DNA of 64,000 bases from Hymenobacter taeanensis (GTDB lineage Bacteria; Bacteroidota; Bacteroidia; Cytophagales; Hymenobacteraceae): NCBI RefSeq assembly GCF_013137895.1, contig NZ_CP053538.1, positions 1,053,501 through 1,117,500 of the forward strand, given 5' to 3'. Below the pieces are notes generated by a model. The model saw only the letters and a program-made list of their open reading frames with translations, ran no database searches and was not told the DNA's origin. Each line of letters starts with the position of its first letter. Position 1 is the stretch's first letter. Both the position numbers and the translations under genes were made by a program. Below are positions 34,193-42,983 of the stretch, piece after piece.

Positions 34193-35482
34193 ATGAACAG
34201 CAACGTCCTGATTGAATCATTTGCCGAGTTCGCTCGGTCTAAGAACATTGACCGCCCCACGATGATGAGCATTTTGGAGGAAGTGTTCCGCACGATGATT
34301 CGCAAGAAGTACGACGACGACTCCAACTTCGACGTCATTCTCAACGTGGACAAGGGTGACCTGGAAATCTACCGCAACCGCGAAATCGTAGACGACAACT
34401 CCGAGGACATCTGGGATCTGGACAAGATTCCGCTGGCTGAGGCCCAAAAGATTGAGCCCGACTACGAAGTAGGCGAATCAGTGGCCGAGGAAATTAAGCT
34501 GGAAGATTTCGGCCGCCGGGCTGTGCTTATGGCTCGCCAGACGCTCATTCAGCGCGTGAAAGACTTGGAGCGCGACAACCTCTACCAGGCCTATAAAGAC
34601 CAGGTGGGTGAGATTGTGGTAGGTGAAGTATACCAGGTCTGGAGCCGCGAAGCGCTTATCTTGGATAAGGATGAGAACGAGCTGGTACTGCCCAAAGGGG
34701 AGCAGATCCCAAAGGACCGCTACCGCAAAGGCGATACCGTACGGGCCGTAGTGCACCGCGTGGAAGTACTGAATGGTACGCCCAAAATCATTATCTCCCG
34801 GGCAGCCCCTGCATTCCTGGAGCGTTTGATGGAGCAGGAAGTACCCGAAATCTATGATGGCCTCATCACCATCAAGAATATTGTGCGTGAGCCCGGCGAA
34901 CGAGCCAAGGTTGCCGTAGAAAGCTACGATGACCGGATTGACCCGGTAGGTGCGTGCGTGGGCATGAAAGGCTCCCGTATTCACGCGGTGGTACGTGAGC
35001 TCGAAAACGAGAACATCGACATCATCAACTACACGAATAACCTGGAGCTATACATTCAGCGGGCCCTTTCGCCAGCTAAAATTGGCTCCATGAAAATAAA
35101 CGAACAAACTGGTCGGGTTTCAGTGTTCTTAAAGCCAGACCAGGTTTCACTGGCTATCGGCCGCGGTGGCGCCAACATCAAGCTGGCCTCGCGGTTGGTG
35201 GGTATGGAAATCGACGTATTCCGTGAAGCCGAAGACTTCGAAGAGGACATTGCTCTCGACGAATTCACGGATGAAATTGAAGGCTGGGTGATTGACGAGC
35301 TCAAGAAAATTGGGCTTGACACTGGCCGTGCCGTGCTGGCCGTGAATAAAGAGGACCTCGTGCGTCGGACAGAACTGGAGGAAGAAACGGTGGAAGAGCT
35401 CTTCCGCGTTATCCGCCAGGAGTTCGAAGAACAAGAGGAAGACGAGCAGGCAGAAACCCAAAATTCCGGCGACGCGCAATGA
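34193..35482 (+). CDS. nusA: Transcription termination/antitermination factor NusA
   Basis: The product is 429 aa. It binds RNA polymerase and nascent RNA and modulates pausing and termination. The N-terminal domain (1-130) contains LIESFAEFARSKNIDRPTMM and FRTMIRKKYDDDSNFDVILN. An S1 domain follows near 135-200 (VGEIVVGEVYQVWSREALIL). KH domains follow with RAAPAFLERLMEQEVPEI, DPVGACVGMKGSRIHAVVRE and VSLAIGRGGANIKLASRL. The end is a short helical and acidic tail without the two AR repeats of gammaproteobacterial NusA. It is the middle gene of the operon. infB follows after 123 nt, with an additional promoter in between. Confidence 0.95.
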   Translation: MNSNVLIESFAEFARSKNIDRPTMMSILEEVFRTMIRKKYDDDSNFDVILNVDKGDLEIYRNREIVDDNSEDIWDLDKIPLAEAQKIEPDYEVGESVAEEIKLEDFGRRAVLMARQTLIQRVKDLERDNLYQAYKDQVGEIVVGEVYQVWSREALILDKDENELVLPKGEQIPKDRYRKGDTVRAVVHRVEVLNGTPKIIISRAAPAFLERLMEQEVPEIYDGLITIKNIVREPGERAKVAVESYDDRIDPVGACVGMKGSRIHAVVRELENENIDIINYTNNLELYIQRALSPAKIGSMKINEQTGRVSVFLKPDQVSLAIGRGGANIKLASRLVGMEIDVFREAEDFEEDIALDEFTDEIEGWVIDELKKIGLDTGRAVLAVNKEDLVRRTELEEETVEELFRVIRQEFEEQEEDEQAETQNSGDAQ

Positions 35483-35564
35483 GTGCGCGGCGGCCGGTAC
35501 GGCAAGGGCGTTAAATCATAGCCGGGTGGCTAGATTTAACGTCGCCCGGCAAGATTTAATATAG

Positions 35565-35572
35565 TACCTTTG
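35565..35572 (+). promoter_or_regulatory. Internal -7 element upstream of infB
   Basis: TACCTTTG is a perfect TAnnTTTG, ending 33 nt before the ATG at 35606. It overlaps an in-frame TTG at 35570, which argues against that TTG being the start. No clear -33 partner is seen. Confidence 0.55.
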
Positions 35573-35605
35573 CAACTGAATACGAGTATCGTTCGCGAGC
35601 ATAGA

Positions 35606-38600
35606 ATGGCGGAAGCAGCAACCAAACGGCTGAATCAGGCGGCCAAAGACCTGAACGTTGGCTTATCTACAATTGTAGATTTCCTAGCGGGAAAAGGGCA
35701 CATCATCGAAAATAAACCCACGACTAAGCTGACGGGGGAACAGGTTTCCCTGTTGAATAAAGCTTTTGAGTCGTCGGCTCAGGACAAGATGGAAGCTGCG
35801 AAGCTCAGTCAGGCCAAGCGCCAGACGGAGCAGGAAGTAGCTGCCCAGGCGCGTCCGGCTGAACCCGTAGCAGCGCCCAAAGCCGCCCCGGCTCCTGAGC
35901 CTGCGGCCCCAGCGCCTGCTCCGAAGCCCGCGGAGGCCCCCGCTCCTGCAGCTGCGGCCCCCGTGCAACCTGCTACGCCAGCACCGGCGGCTCCTGCTGA
36001 GGAGCCTAACCGTGTACCTGGCCTGAAGGTGCTGGGCCGCATTGAGCTGGATGCTAAAGGTCGCCCGGTACCGCCAAAGCCAGCTGCTCCCGCACCGGCT
36101 CCAGTGTCAGCTGCTCAACCTCAGGCCCCAGCTCCTAAAGTAGAGGCCGAAAAGCCTGCAGCCCCGGCTCCCGTAGCGGAGGCACCCAAGCCTGCAACTG
36201 CTCCGGCTGAACCCGTAGCAGCGCCCAAAGCCGCCCCGGCTCCTGAGCCTGCGGCCCCAGCGCCTGCTCCGAAGCCCGCGGAGGCCCCCGCTCCTGCAGC
36301 TGCGGCCCCAGCGCAACCTGTTACGCCAGCACCGACGGCTCCTGCGCCTGCTGCTGCCCCTGCTCCGGCACCGGTAGCCTCTACCCCTTCGGCAGATACT
36401 CCAGCAGCGCCTTCGGAAGAAGCACCCGCCGGAACTATCGTGGCCAAGGCTGATCAGCTAAAGGGCCTGACCGTATTAGGTAAAATTGAACTCCCCCTCG
36501 ACTCTTCTCGGCGTGGTGGTGGGCGCGGGGCGCGCCCTGTGGCTTCCTCCGACGTTCGAAAGAGCGGCATAGGTCCCGATAAGAAGAAGCGCCAGCGCAT
36601 TCCGATGAGTGGCCCCGGTGCTTCAAACCAGCAAGGTGGCCAAGGCAACGCTCCGGCGGCTCCCCGTGTTACGGGTACTGGCCCAGCCGCTAACCGCCAA
36701 AATAATGGGCCCGGTGGCAACCGCCCTGGTGGCGGCCCTGGTGGCAACCGTTCCGGCGGTGGTCAGGGTGGAAACCGCCAGAATACGGCTGCACCAGCCA
36801 CTACTCCCGAACAGACTGAAAAGCAGATTCAGGAGCAGATCAAGGCTACACTGGCTAAGCTTAGCGGCGGCCGTGGTGGCAACCAGAATAACCGCGCTAA
36901 GTACCGCCGCGACAAGCGGGCCGGTGTTGCAGAAGACCGCGAAGCACAGCGTGCTCAGAACGAGCTCGACGCTAAGACGCTGAAGGTGACGGAATTCATC
37001 TCGGCCAATGACTTGGCCTCGCTGATGGACGTATCGGTGAATGAGGTAATCAAGGTCTGCCTAAATATGGGCATGTTCGTCTCAATCAACCAGCGTCTTG
37101 ATGCCGAAGCCATTACGGTTATTGCCGATGAGTTTGGCTATGACGTAGAGTTCCTGAGTGCTGAGGAAGATGAAGCTGAGGTTACGATTGTAGATGCCGA
37201 AGAGGATCTGCAGCCCCGCGCACCTGTAGTTACCATCATGGGTCACGTTGACCACGGTAAAACGTCGTTGCTTGACTACATCCGTAGCGCTACGGTAGCT
37301 AAAGGTGAAGCCGGTGGTATCACGCAGCACATCGGTGCCTATGACGTGATGACCAAATCGGGTAAGCGCGTAACGTTCCTTGATACGCCTGGTCACGAAG
37401 CCTTTACCGCTATGCGTGCCCGTGGTGCCAAGGTGACGGACATCGCCATTATTGTGGTAGCTGCCGACGACTCGGTAATGCCACAGACGAAAGAAGCCAT
37501 CAATCACGCGCAGGCGGCTGGTGTTCCGATTGTAATTGCCCTCAACAAAATTGATAAGCCCGGTGCTAACCCCGACAAAGTCCGTGAGGAACTGTCGGTG
37601 ATCAACATCTTGGTGGAAGAATGGGGTGGTAAGTACCAGAGCCAAGAGGTTTCGGCCAAGACTGGCCTAGGCATCGACGAACTGCTGGAGAAAGTCCTGC
37701 TGGAAGCCGAAATTCTGGATCTGAAAGCTAACCCTGACCGTAACGCCGTTGGTAGTGTTATTGAAGCCTCCCTCGATAAAGGTCGTGGCTATGTAACCAC
37801 CATTCTAGTGCAGACCGGCACCATGAAAGTGGGCGATATTGTTTTGGCAGGACCGCACTTTGGTCGTGTGAAAGCAATGACTGACCACCGTGGCAAGAAG
37901 ATGAAGCTGGCCGGCCCCGCTACGCCAGTGCAGGTTCTTGGTCTGACTGGTGCTCCACAAGCTGGTGATAAGATCCAGGTAATGGAAACCGAGCGCGAAG
38001 CTCGTGAACTGGCTACCCAACGTCAGCAGCTGGCTCGTGAGCAGAGCATGCGCACCAAGAAGCACATTACCCTAGATGAAATTGGTCGTCGTTTGGCAAT
38101 CGGTTCGTTTAAGGAGCTCAATGTGATTGTAAAAGGTGACGTGGATGGCTCAGTAGAAGCACTTGCCGACTCCCTGTTGAAGCTGAGCACGCCGGAAGTG
38201 GCTGTAAACATCCTCAACAAGGGTGTAGGTGCCATTTCCGAATCGGATGTACTGTTGGCTTCGGCTTCCGACGCCATCATCATTGGCTTCCAGGTCCGTC
38301 CTTCGCAGAGTGCCCGTAAGCTGGCTGAGCAGGAGCAGATTGATATCCGTCTCTACTCAATCATCTACAACGCCATCAACGAGGTGAAGGATGCCATGGA
38401 AGGTATGCTGGCCCCAACGGTGCAGGAAGTTGTGGTAGCCAACGCCGAGGTACGTCAGGTATTCAATATCACCAAGGTGGGCACCATTGCCGGCTGTATG
38501 GTGACGGAAGGCACTTTCACTCGCAAGACCCGCGTGCGGGTAGTACGCGACGGTATTGTGGTGTATGCTGGCGAGATTCAAGACCTCAAGCGCTACAAAG

Positions 38601-38722
38601 ACGATGTGTCGGAAGTACGCCAGGGTTACGAATGCGGTATTTCAGTGAAAGGCTTCAACGACTTACGCGAGGGCGACAACATCGAAGGCTTCGAAGAAAA
38701 AGAAGTGAAGCGTACGCTGTAA
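35606..38722 (+). CDS. infB: Translation initiation factor IF-2
   Basis: The product is 1038 aa from the ATG at 35606. It is the GTPase that brings fMet-tRNA to the 30S subunit. The IF2 N-terminal domain (1-60) has [20 protein letters not shown] long Ala/Pro linker (about 75-295) and a Gly/Asn/Arg-rich segment ([17 protein letters not shown]) follow. The G domain starts near 540: G1 [41 protein letters not shown] and [15 protein letters not shown]. Domains III and IV have [19 protein letters not shown] and [14 protein letters not shown]. The linker holds two identical 108-bp DNA copies (35854-35961 and 36202-36309), a recent in-frame duplication. A terminator follows. Confidence 0.96.
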   Translation: MAEAATKRLNQAAKDLNVGLSTIVDFLAGKGHIIENKPTTKLTGEQVSLLNKAFESSAQDKMEAAKLSQAKRQTEQEVAAQARPAEPVAAPKAAPAPEPAAPAPAPKPAEAPAPAAAAPVQPATPAPAAPAEEPNRVPGLKVLGRIELDAKGRPVPPKPAAPAPAPVSAAQPQAPAPKVEAEKPAAPAPVAEAPKPATAPAEPVAAPKAAPAPEPAAPAPAPKPAEAPAPAAAAPAQPVTPAPTAPAPAAAPAPAPVASTPSADTPAAPSEEAPAGTIVAKADQLKGLTVLGKIELPLDSSRRGGGRGARPVASSDVRKSGIGPDKKKRQRIPMSGPGASNQQGGQGNAPAAPRVTGTGPAANRQNNGPGGNRPGGGPGGNRSGGGQGGNRQNTAAPATTPEQTEKQIQEQIKATLAKLSGGRGGNQNNRAKYRRDKRAGVAEDREAQRAQNELDAKTLKVTEFISANDLASLMDVSVNEVIKVCLNMGMFVSINQRLDAEAITVIADEFGYDVEFLSAEEDEAEVTIVDAEEDLQPRAPVVTIMGHVDHGKTSLLDYIRSATVAKGEAGGITQHIGAYDVMTKSGKRVTFLDTPGHEAFTAMRARGAKVTDIAIIVVAADDSVMPQTKEAINHAQAAGVPIVIALNKIDKPGANPDKVREELSVINILVEEWGGKYQSQEVSAKTGLGIDELLEKVLLEAEILDLKANPDRNAVGSVIEASLDKGRGYVTTILVQTGTMKVGDIVLAGPHFGRVKAMTDHRGKKMKLAGPATPVQVLGLTGAPQAGDKIQVMETEREARELATQRQQLAREQSMRTKKHITLDEIGRRLAIGSFKELNVIVKGDVDGSVEALADSLLKLSTPEVAVNILNKGVGAISESDVLLASASDAIIIGFQVRPSQSARKLAEQEQIDIRLYSIIYNAINEVKDAMEGMLAPTVQEVVVANAEVRQVFNITKVGTIAGCMVTEGTFTRKTRVRVVRDGIVVYAGEIQDLKRYKDDVSEVRQGYECGISVKGFNDLREGDNIEGFEEKEVKRTL
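35854..36309 (+). repeat. Pair of identical 108-bp direct repeats inside infB
   Basis: Bases 35854-35961 and 36202-36309 are the same, offset 348, and similarity continues further with a few mismatches. Each encodes the Ala/Pro peptide [18 protein letters not shown] and what follows it. The offset is a multiple of three, so either gain or loss by recombination keeps the frame and would change linker length by 116 residues. Confidence 0.92.
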
Positions 38723-38746
38723 TTAGCTGCGTTGCGATAAAAAAGG

Positions 38747-38776
38747 AGCCCCGGCCTACTAAGGCTGGGGCTTTTT
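38747..38776 (+). terminator. Terminator of the rimP-nusA-infB operon
   Basis: AGCCCCGGCCT pairs with AGGCTGGGGCT (one mismatch) around a short loop, followed by TTTT, 24 nt after the infB stop. Confidence 0.92.
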
Positions 38777-38878
38777 CGTTCAGAAATAACTGGCTCCATT
38801 GTCATGAGCCTGCAGCAAAGTCCTATTTATTCGGTAAATAAGCCCTGAATTCCCTTAGTACCCCCTTACTTTGTTGCA

Positions 38879-39607
38879 ATGAAGATGCTTGCTGCCTTAT
38901 TGGCATTTCCTTTACTACTAACGGGCATTCAGGCGGTGGCGCAGGTAAGGTCTACCACCAAACGCCCGGCCCCTGGACAGAAAGCCACCCAGAAGACGGT
39001 TTCTAAGCCAACACCCGCCAAAAGAACTACTCCCCCACCCGTTATAACGTCTAGGCCACCTGCGTCAACCCAACCAGATCCTCTGGCTACTTCAGCTACG
39101 GGAGCTTTGTTTGAGAAGGGCACTACCATAATTAATGCAGGTTTGGGGCTGGGCACTGGGTACAGCTTTGGGAGTGGCCTAGAGTCGACACCAGCCGTGA
39201 GCGTCTCCGCCGAAAGAGGCTTGGTGGAAGGCCTAGGGCCTGGGACTATTGGAGTGGGTGGTATGATAGGCTACAAAGGCTACTCCTATCAATACCCTAA
39301 CACTGACCGTAAGTCGAGGTGGAATACGCTGATGCTCTTGGCCCGAGGCACCTACCACTATGACCTGTTTCATCACCCAGCCGTAGATACTTACTTAGGT
39401 GTGAGTGTGGGTATGCGCATAGAGATGCACAATGAGAAGTACGACGGCGTGCAGTTGCATGACCCAGACAACCCGTACGGCGGAGTGCACCTGGAAACTG
39501 GCGTATTTGCGGGTGCCCGCTATTTCCTGACAAAGAATATTGGTGCTTTTGGGGAGTTAGGCTATGACATGACATACCTAAAGCTAGGCCTGACAGGTCG
39601 GTTCTAA
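38879..39607 (+). CDS. Outer-membrane beta-barrel-like protein, unknown function
   Basis: The product is 242 aa. A signal peptide (MKMLAALLAFPLLLTGIQAV, cut after AVAQ) is followed by a Lys/Thr/Pro-rich linker (about 23-68). The rest is a glycine- and aromatic-rich region of alternating strands: IINAGLGLGTGYSFGSGLES, GVGGMIGYKGYSYQY, MLLARGTYHYDLFHHPAVDT, YLGVSVGMRIEM, LETGVFAGARYFLTKNIGAF. It ends YDMTYLKLGLTGRF, with the terminal Phe typical of outer-membrane barrels. I recognise no specific family. The TAA stop lies in the left arm of a 91-nt perfect palindrome. TTACTTTG just upstream is one base short of the -7 consensus. Confidence 0.75.
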   Translation: MKMLAALLAFPLLLTGIQAVAQVRSTTKRPAPGQKATQKTVSKPTPAKRTTPPPVITSRPPASTQPDPLATSATGALFEKGTTIINAGLGLGTGYSFGSGLESTPAVSVSAERGLVEGLGPGTIGVGGMIGYKGYSYQYPNTDRKSRWNTLMLLARGTYHYDLFHHPAVDTYLGVSVGMRIEMHNEKYDGVQLHDPDNPYGGVHLETGVFAGARYFLTKNIGAFGELGYDMTYLKLGLTGRF

Positions 39608-39695
39608 ACCACCAGGGCCCTCCACATCAACAACAAAGCCCCGAGGTATAATACCTCGGGGCTTTGTTGTTGATGTGGAGGGCCCTGGTGGTTTA
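39605..39695. repeat. 91-nt perfect palindrome between convergent genes
   Basis: Every base from 39605 to 39649 is complementary to 39695 to 39651, with a single central base at 39650: 45-bp arms with no mismatch. The left end is the TAA stop of the upstream gene; the minus-strand gene ends at 39714. An inner AAAGCCCCGAGGTA/TACCTCGGGGCTTT looks like an ordinary terminator stem that has been extended outward. It should terminate in both directions, but the length and perfection are unusual. Confidence 0.95.
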
Positions 39696-39713
39696 CGCTT
39701 TCGGCTATGTGGG

Positions 39714-40169
39714 TTAGAAGAACAGAAATTTCTTGTGCTTCTTATGGCTCAGCGGCTTGCCCTTGGGGTTAACGTAGCCTGCTGCCCGAGTCTGCCCGCG
39801 TTTCTGCCGGGCAGTTCCAATCCGGCTATCCTTAAACTTGCGAACTGTGAAGCCCCCAGCGCCTTTTTCATATTGGCGGCTGGGGCCTGAGGCACGGCCA
39901 AAACTGGTATTACTGGTGCCCCCAGAGCGAGCTTCCAGAATTTCCATTTGCTGGTCGCGCTTTACCTCATTGGGGTTCATGCTCATGCGCTGCTGCATGC
40001 GGGCAATATCTGTTGCAGAGGCTTTGCGCTTCTTTTTAAGGCTACTTCCATCAGCAGAACGCCCGCCAAGCTCGGGCAGCACCGAACGCGGTGCCGATTG
40101 AGCATAGACAGGGGCAGTAGCTAAGAAACCAGCACCAGCCACCAACAAGGCAACAAATAACTTTTTCAT
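39714..40169 (-). CDS. Small basic secreted protein, unknown function
   Basis: The product is 151 aa from the ATG at 40169. A signal peptide (MKKLFVALLVAGAGFLATAP through VYAQ) is followed by a strongly basic, low-complexity mature protein: SLKKKRKASATDIARMQQRM, RQYEKGAGGFTVRKFKDSRI, and a Lys/His-rich end KPLSHKKHKKFLFF. No known domain is recognised. The charge suggests binding to an acidic polymer or nucleic acid, but this is a guess. The gene stands alone, its 3' end facing the 91-nt palindrome. Confidence 0.7.
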   Translation of the reverse strand: MKKLFVALLVAGAGFLATAPVYAQSAPRSVLPELGGRSADGSSLKKKRKASATDIARMQQRMSMNPNEVKRDQQMEILEARSGGTSNTSFGRASGPSRQYEKGAGGFTVRKFKDSRIGTARQKRGQTRAAGYVNPKGKPLSHKKHKKFLFF

Positions 40170-40283
40170 GCAGAACAGGAGTAACGTAACCCGAAAACAG
40201 GTACTCAGTACGGCCAAAACAAGAACCCGGCCAACTGATTATAGCGCCGCAACGGGCCTGTCTCTAAGTTAGTTCAAATTTTT

Positions 40284-41288
40284 CTAGAACTTATACACCA
40301 GTCCAATGCCCAGTGCTTCTTTAAACTGAATTCGGCGTCCGCGGTCATCGGGAATGCCGTCCTCGTTGCGGTCAATGGGCACCAAAATGTCATCATCGTA
40401 CACCAAATTGGTGGTGATATTGGCGCTGATTAGCTTGTTTACTTTAAAGTTGATGGCATTTTCCCAGTTAACATCAATGTTCTGGGGACTATGAAAGTAG
40501 TTGCTAAACAGTTCCAAGCGCGTTTGATACACAATGTTCTGGCCTAGGCCACGGCGGTAGCGCACATTGAGGTAAGCGCCTAGTTCTTCCCGCAGCCGCT
40601 CACCAGTACCCCGCACCCGCATACCGGCGGTGTCAAGCCGGGCCCCTTGTACTCCAAAAGCCCCTGCATCGGCTAGTGCCCGATCGGCAACTACGGTAAA
40701 CTTGCCCGTAGCCGGCGACAGGAATAGCGAGAAGTCAGCAGTAGGCTTGTACTCAATACCCAATGATGCCAGCACATAAGCAGGTGCAAAAAAACGCGAG
40801 AGCAGTGAATCAAGCTTTTCCAGAGATTTGGTAGGCGTGAGCTGCGTTTTCAGGTTCATCTGCGCCGTGTAAGAGAGTTTTTCGGTGAACTGCCGCCCAT
40901 AGCGAGCATTCAACTCCAGGCGGTCATCGTTTTTGCGCATGCGTGCTTTACCAGGCTTGAGCAAGCCATATACCAAGTCGCCGGACACATCAAACGTATG
41001 CTGTGGCCCTCGGTAGTGTAAGTAGGCGTTAGCCAGCCCCAGTAATGACAAGGAGCTTTGCCCACCAGCTGCCCAATTGCTTAGGCTTACCTGGCTGAAA
41101 TTGAGGGTACCCGTTCCGCCTTTACGCCAGCCACGGGTAGTATCAACCTCCGCAGAGATTTTGTAGGCTGGTAGGGGTACTGGCACCCGGTAGGGTACGC
41201 TGCCCTGGCTCTTGGCTTGCTGAGCCACCCCTGTTACAATAAATAGTACTACCGCAAAACGCTGGAAAGTCTGCCAGACGAAGTTCAT
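40284..41288 (-). CDS. DUF3078-family outer-membrane beta-barrel protein
   Basis: The product is 334 aa with an N-terminal signal (MNFVWQTFQRFAVVLFIVTG through AKSQ). The DUF3078 hallmark is near residue 60: GWRKGGTGTLNFSQVSLSNW followed by AAGGQSSLSLLGLANAYLHY. Later strands include NDDRLELNARYGRQFTEKLS, GIEYKPTADFSLFLSPATGK and IDVNWENAINFKVNKLISAN, ending FKEALGIGLVYKF with a terminal Phe. This fits an outer-membrane barrel. The role of the family is not established. A -7 element and a strong hairpin lie upstream, so expression may be attenuated or the hairpin may just end mscL. Confidence 0.88.
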   Translation of the reverse strand: MNFVWQTFQRFAVVLFIVTGVAQQAKSQGSVPYRVPVPLPAYKISAEVDTTRGWRKGGTGTLNFSQVSLSNWAAGGQSSLSLLGLANAYLHYRGPQHTFDVSGDLVYGLLKPGKARMRKNDDRLELNARYGRQFTEKLSYTAQMNLKTQLTPTKSLEKLDSLLSRFFAPAYVLASLGIEYKPTADFSLFLSPATGKFTVVADRALADAGAFGVQGARLDTAGMRVRGTGERLREELGAYLNVRYRRGLGQNIVYQTRLELFSNYFHSPQNIDVNWENAINFKVNKLISANITTNLVYDDDILVPIDRNEDGIPDDRGRRIQFKEALGIGLVYKF

Positions 41289-41304
41289 TTTCTTACTTCA
41301 AGTC

Positions 41305-41350
41305 AAAAAAAACGCCGACCTCCCTTCTTGGTCAGAGGGGAAGCCGGCGG
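41305..41350 (-). terminator. Terminator of mscL, also in the leader of the DUF3078 gene
   Basis: Read on the minus strand, CGCCGGCTTCCCCT pairs with AGGGAGGTCGGCG (internal mismatches), followed by eight T residues. It ends mscL transcripts, but it also lies downstream of a minus-strand -7 element (41352-41359) and so could act as an attenuator for the DUF3078 gene. Confidence 0.8.
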
Positions 41351-41351
41351 G

Positions 41352-41359
41352 CAAAGGTA
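41352..41359 (-). promoter_or_regulatory. -7 element between mscL and the DUF3078 gene
   Basis: Minus-strand TACCTTTG is a perfect TAnnTTTG, 63 nt before the ATG at 41288 and just upstream of the hairpin. No clear -33 element was found. Confidence 0.5.
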
Positions 41360-41379
41360 CACTAGGAAACTCCGCAGTA

Positions 41380-41802
41380 CTACGCTCGGCTACGCAAGGC
41401 GTCGCGGATTTCGGTTAGCAGCACCTGCTCTTTGGTTGGCGTCGGATCAACTGCTTTTACCTCCTGAGGCTGTTTGAAACGATTAGCCAACTTCACTAAC
41501 CAGAAAATAGCGAAGGCCATCAGTAAGAAAGTAATAATGGCATTGAGAAACAGCCCGTAGTTGATAGTGGCTGCATTGGCCTTTTTAGCTTCTTCCAGCG
41601 TTTCAAAATGACGCCCGTCAAGCGCCAGAAACCAGTTGGTGAAATCATGGCCACCGGTGAGCAACCCAAGAATGGGCATCAGAATGTCATCGGTGAGTGA
41701 CGTGACAATCTTCCCGAACGCCCCCCCAATTATAACACCCACCGCCAGATCGAGTACGTTGCCCTTAGAAATGAATTGTTTGAATTCGGAAACAAAGCCC
41801 AT
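41380..41802 (-). CDS. mscL: Large-conductance mechanosensitive channel MscL
   Basis: The product is 140 aa from the ATG at 41802, which gives the classic MscL beginning [20 protein letters not shown]. The pore helix [19 protein letters not shown] is present, with [11 protein letters not shown] after it. A periplasmic loop of about 35 residues, TM2 ([20 protein letters not shown]) and a cytoplasmic helix with [19 protein letters not shown] follow. It releases osmolytes through the inner membrane under extreme osmotic downshock. Length is normal. It is the third mechanosensitive channel in this window, after the two MscS-type genes at 486 and 2156. Confidence 0.97.
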   Translation of the reverse strand: MGFVSEFKQFISKGNVLDLAVGVIIGGAFGKIVTSLTDDILMPILGLLTGGHDFTNWFLALDGRHFETLEEAKKANAATINYGLFLNAIITFLLMAFAIFWLVKLANRFKQPQEVKAVDPTPTKEQVLLTEIRDALRSRA

Positions 41803-42011
41803 AAGCATGCAAAGGTTAAAAGACAAAACAAGCTAGGTAAATATATAAACTCTACGATACTATCTATTGAAGCGCCCGGTGGATAGCATTATTCTCTCGG
41901 TGAAGCGCTATACAAGAGCGTACTTGACATTTCGTAAAGTGGCCTAGCACTCACTCTTGCGCAGTGCTAAGCATCTGGAAGGGAATGAATGCGCAGGAGC
42001 GGCTTTGCTCC

Positions 42012-42019
42012 TATCTTTG
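42012..42019 (+). promoter_or_regulatory. -7 element for the enoyl-CoA hydratase gene
   Basis: TATCTTTG is a perfect TAnnTTTG ending 28 nt before the ATG at 42048. It shows that the frame upstream of 42048 is not coding. The -33 region is weak. Confidence 0.65.
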
Positions 42020-42047
42020 CCAGCACCACCGATACTTTGTAGTTACT

Positions 42048-42836
<789 letters not shown>

Positions 42837-42872
42837 GGGCGTGGCTTGCTAGTAGCACCTCACGTTCAACAG

Positions 42873-42918
42873 GACCTGATCAGGTTAGCACGGCGAGCCG
42901 TAGCAACCTGATCAGGTC
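42873..42918 (+). terminator. Palindromic terminator-like repeat after the hydratase gene
   Basis: 14-bp perfect arms (42873-42886 with 42905-42918) are followed by TTTGATTT. Each arm contains the 10-bp palindrome CCTGATCAGG, so the arms are also direct repeats of each other in their core. It lies 36 nt after the stop codon. Confidence 0.75.
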
Positions 42919-42983
42919 TTTGATTTACTTAGGCCAGTAGAGCACTGGCTTCTTAATTCTCTTCGTTTTTTACTTCCCTCTGC

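Noticed and set aside
35854..36309. Repeats in infB as a CRISPR or mobile element
   Set aside because: There are just two copies, in frame inside an Ala/Pro linker, with no spacers; a tandem-type gene duplication is the simpler reading.
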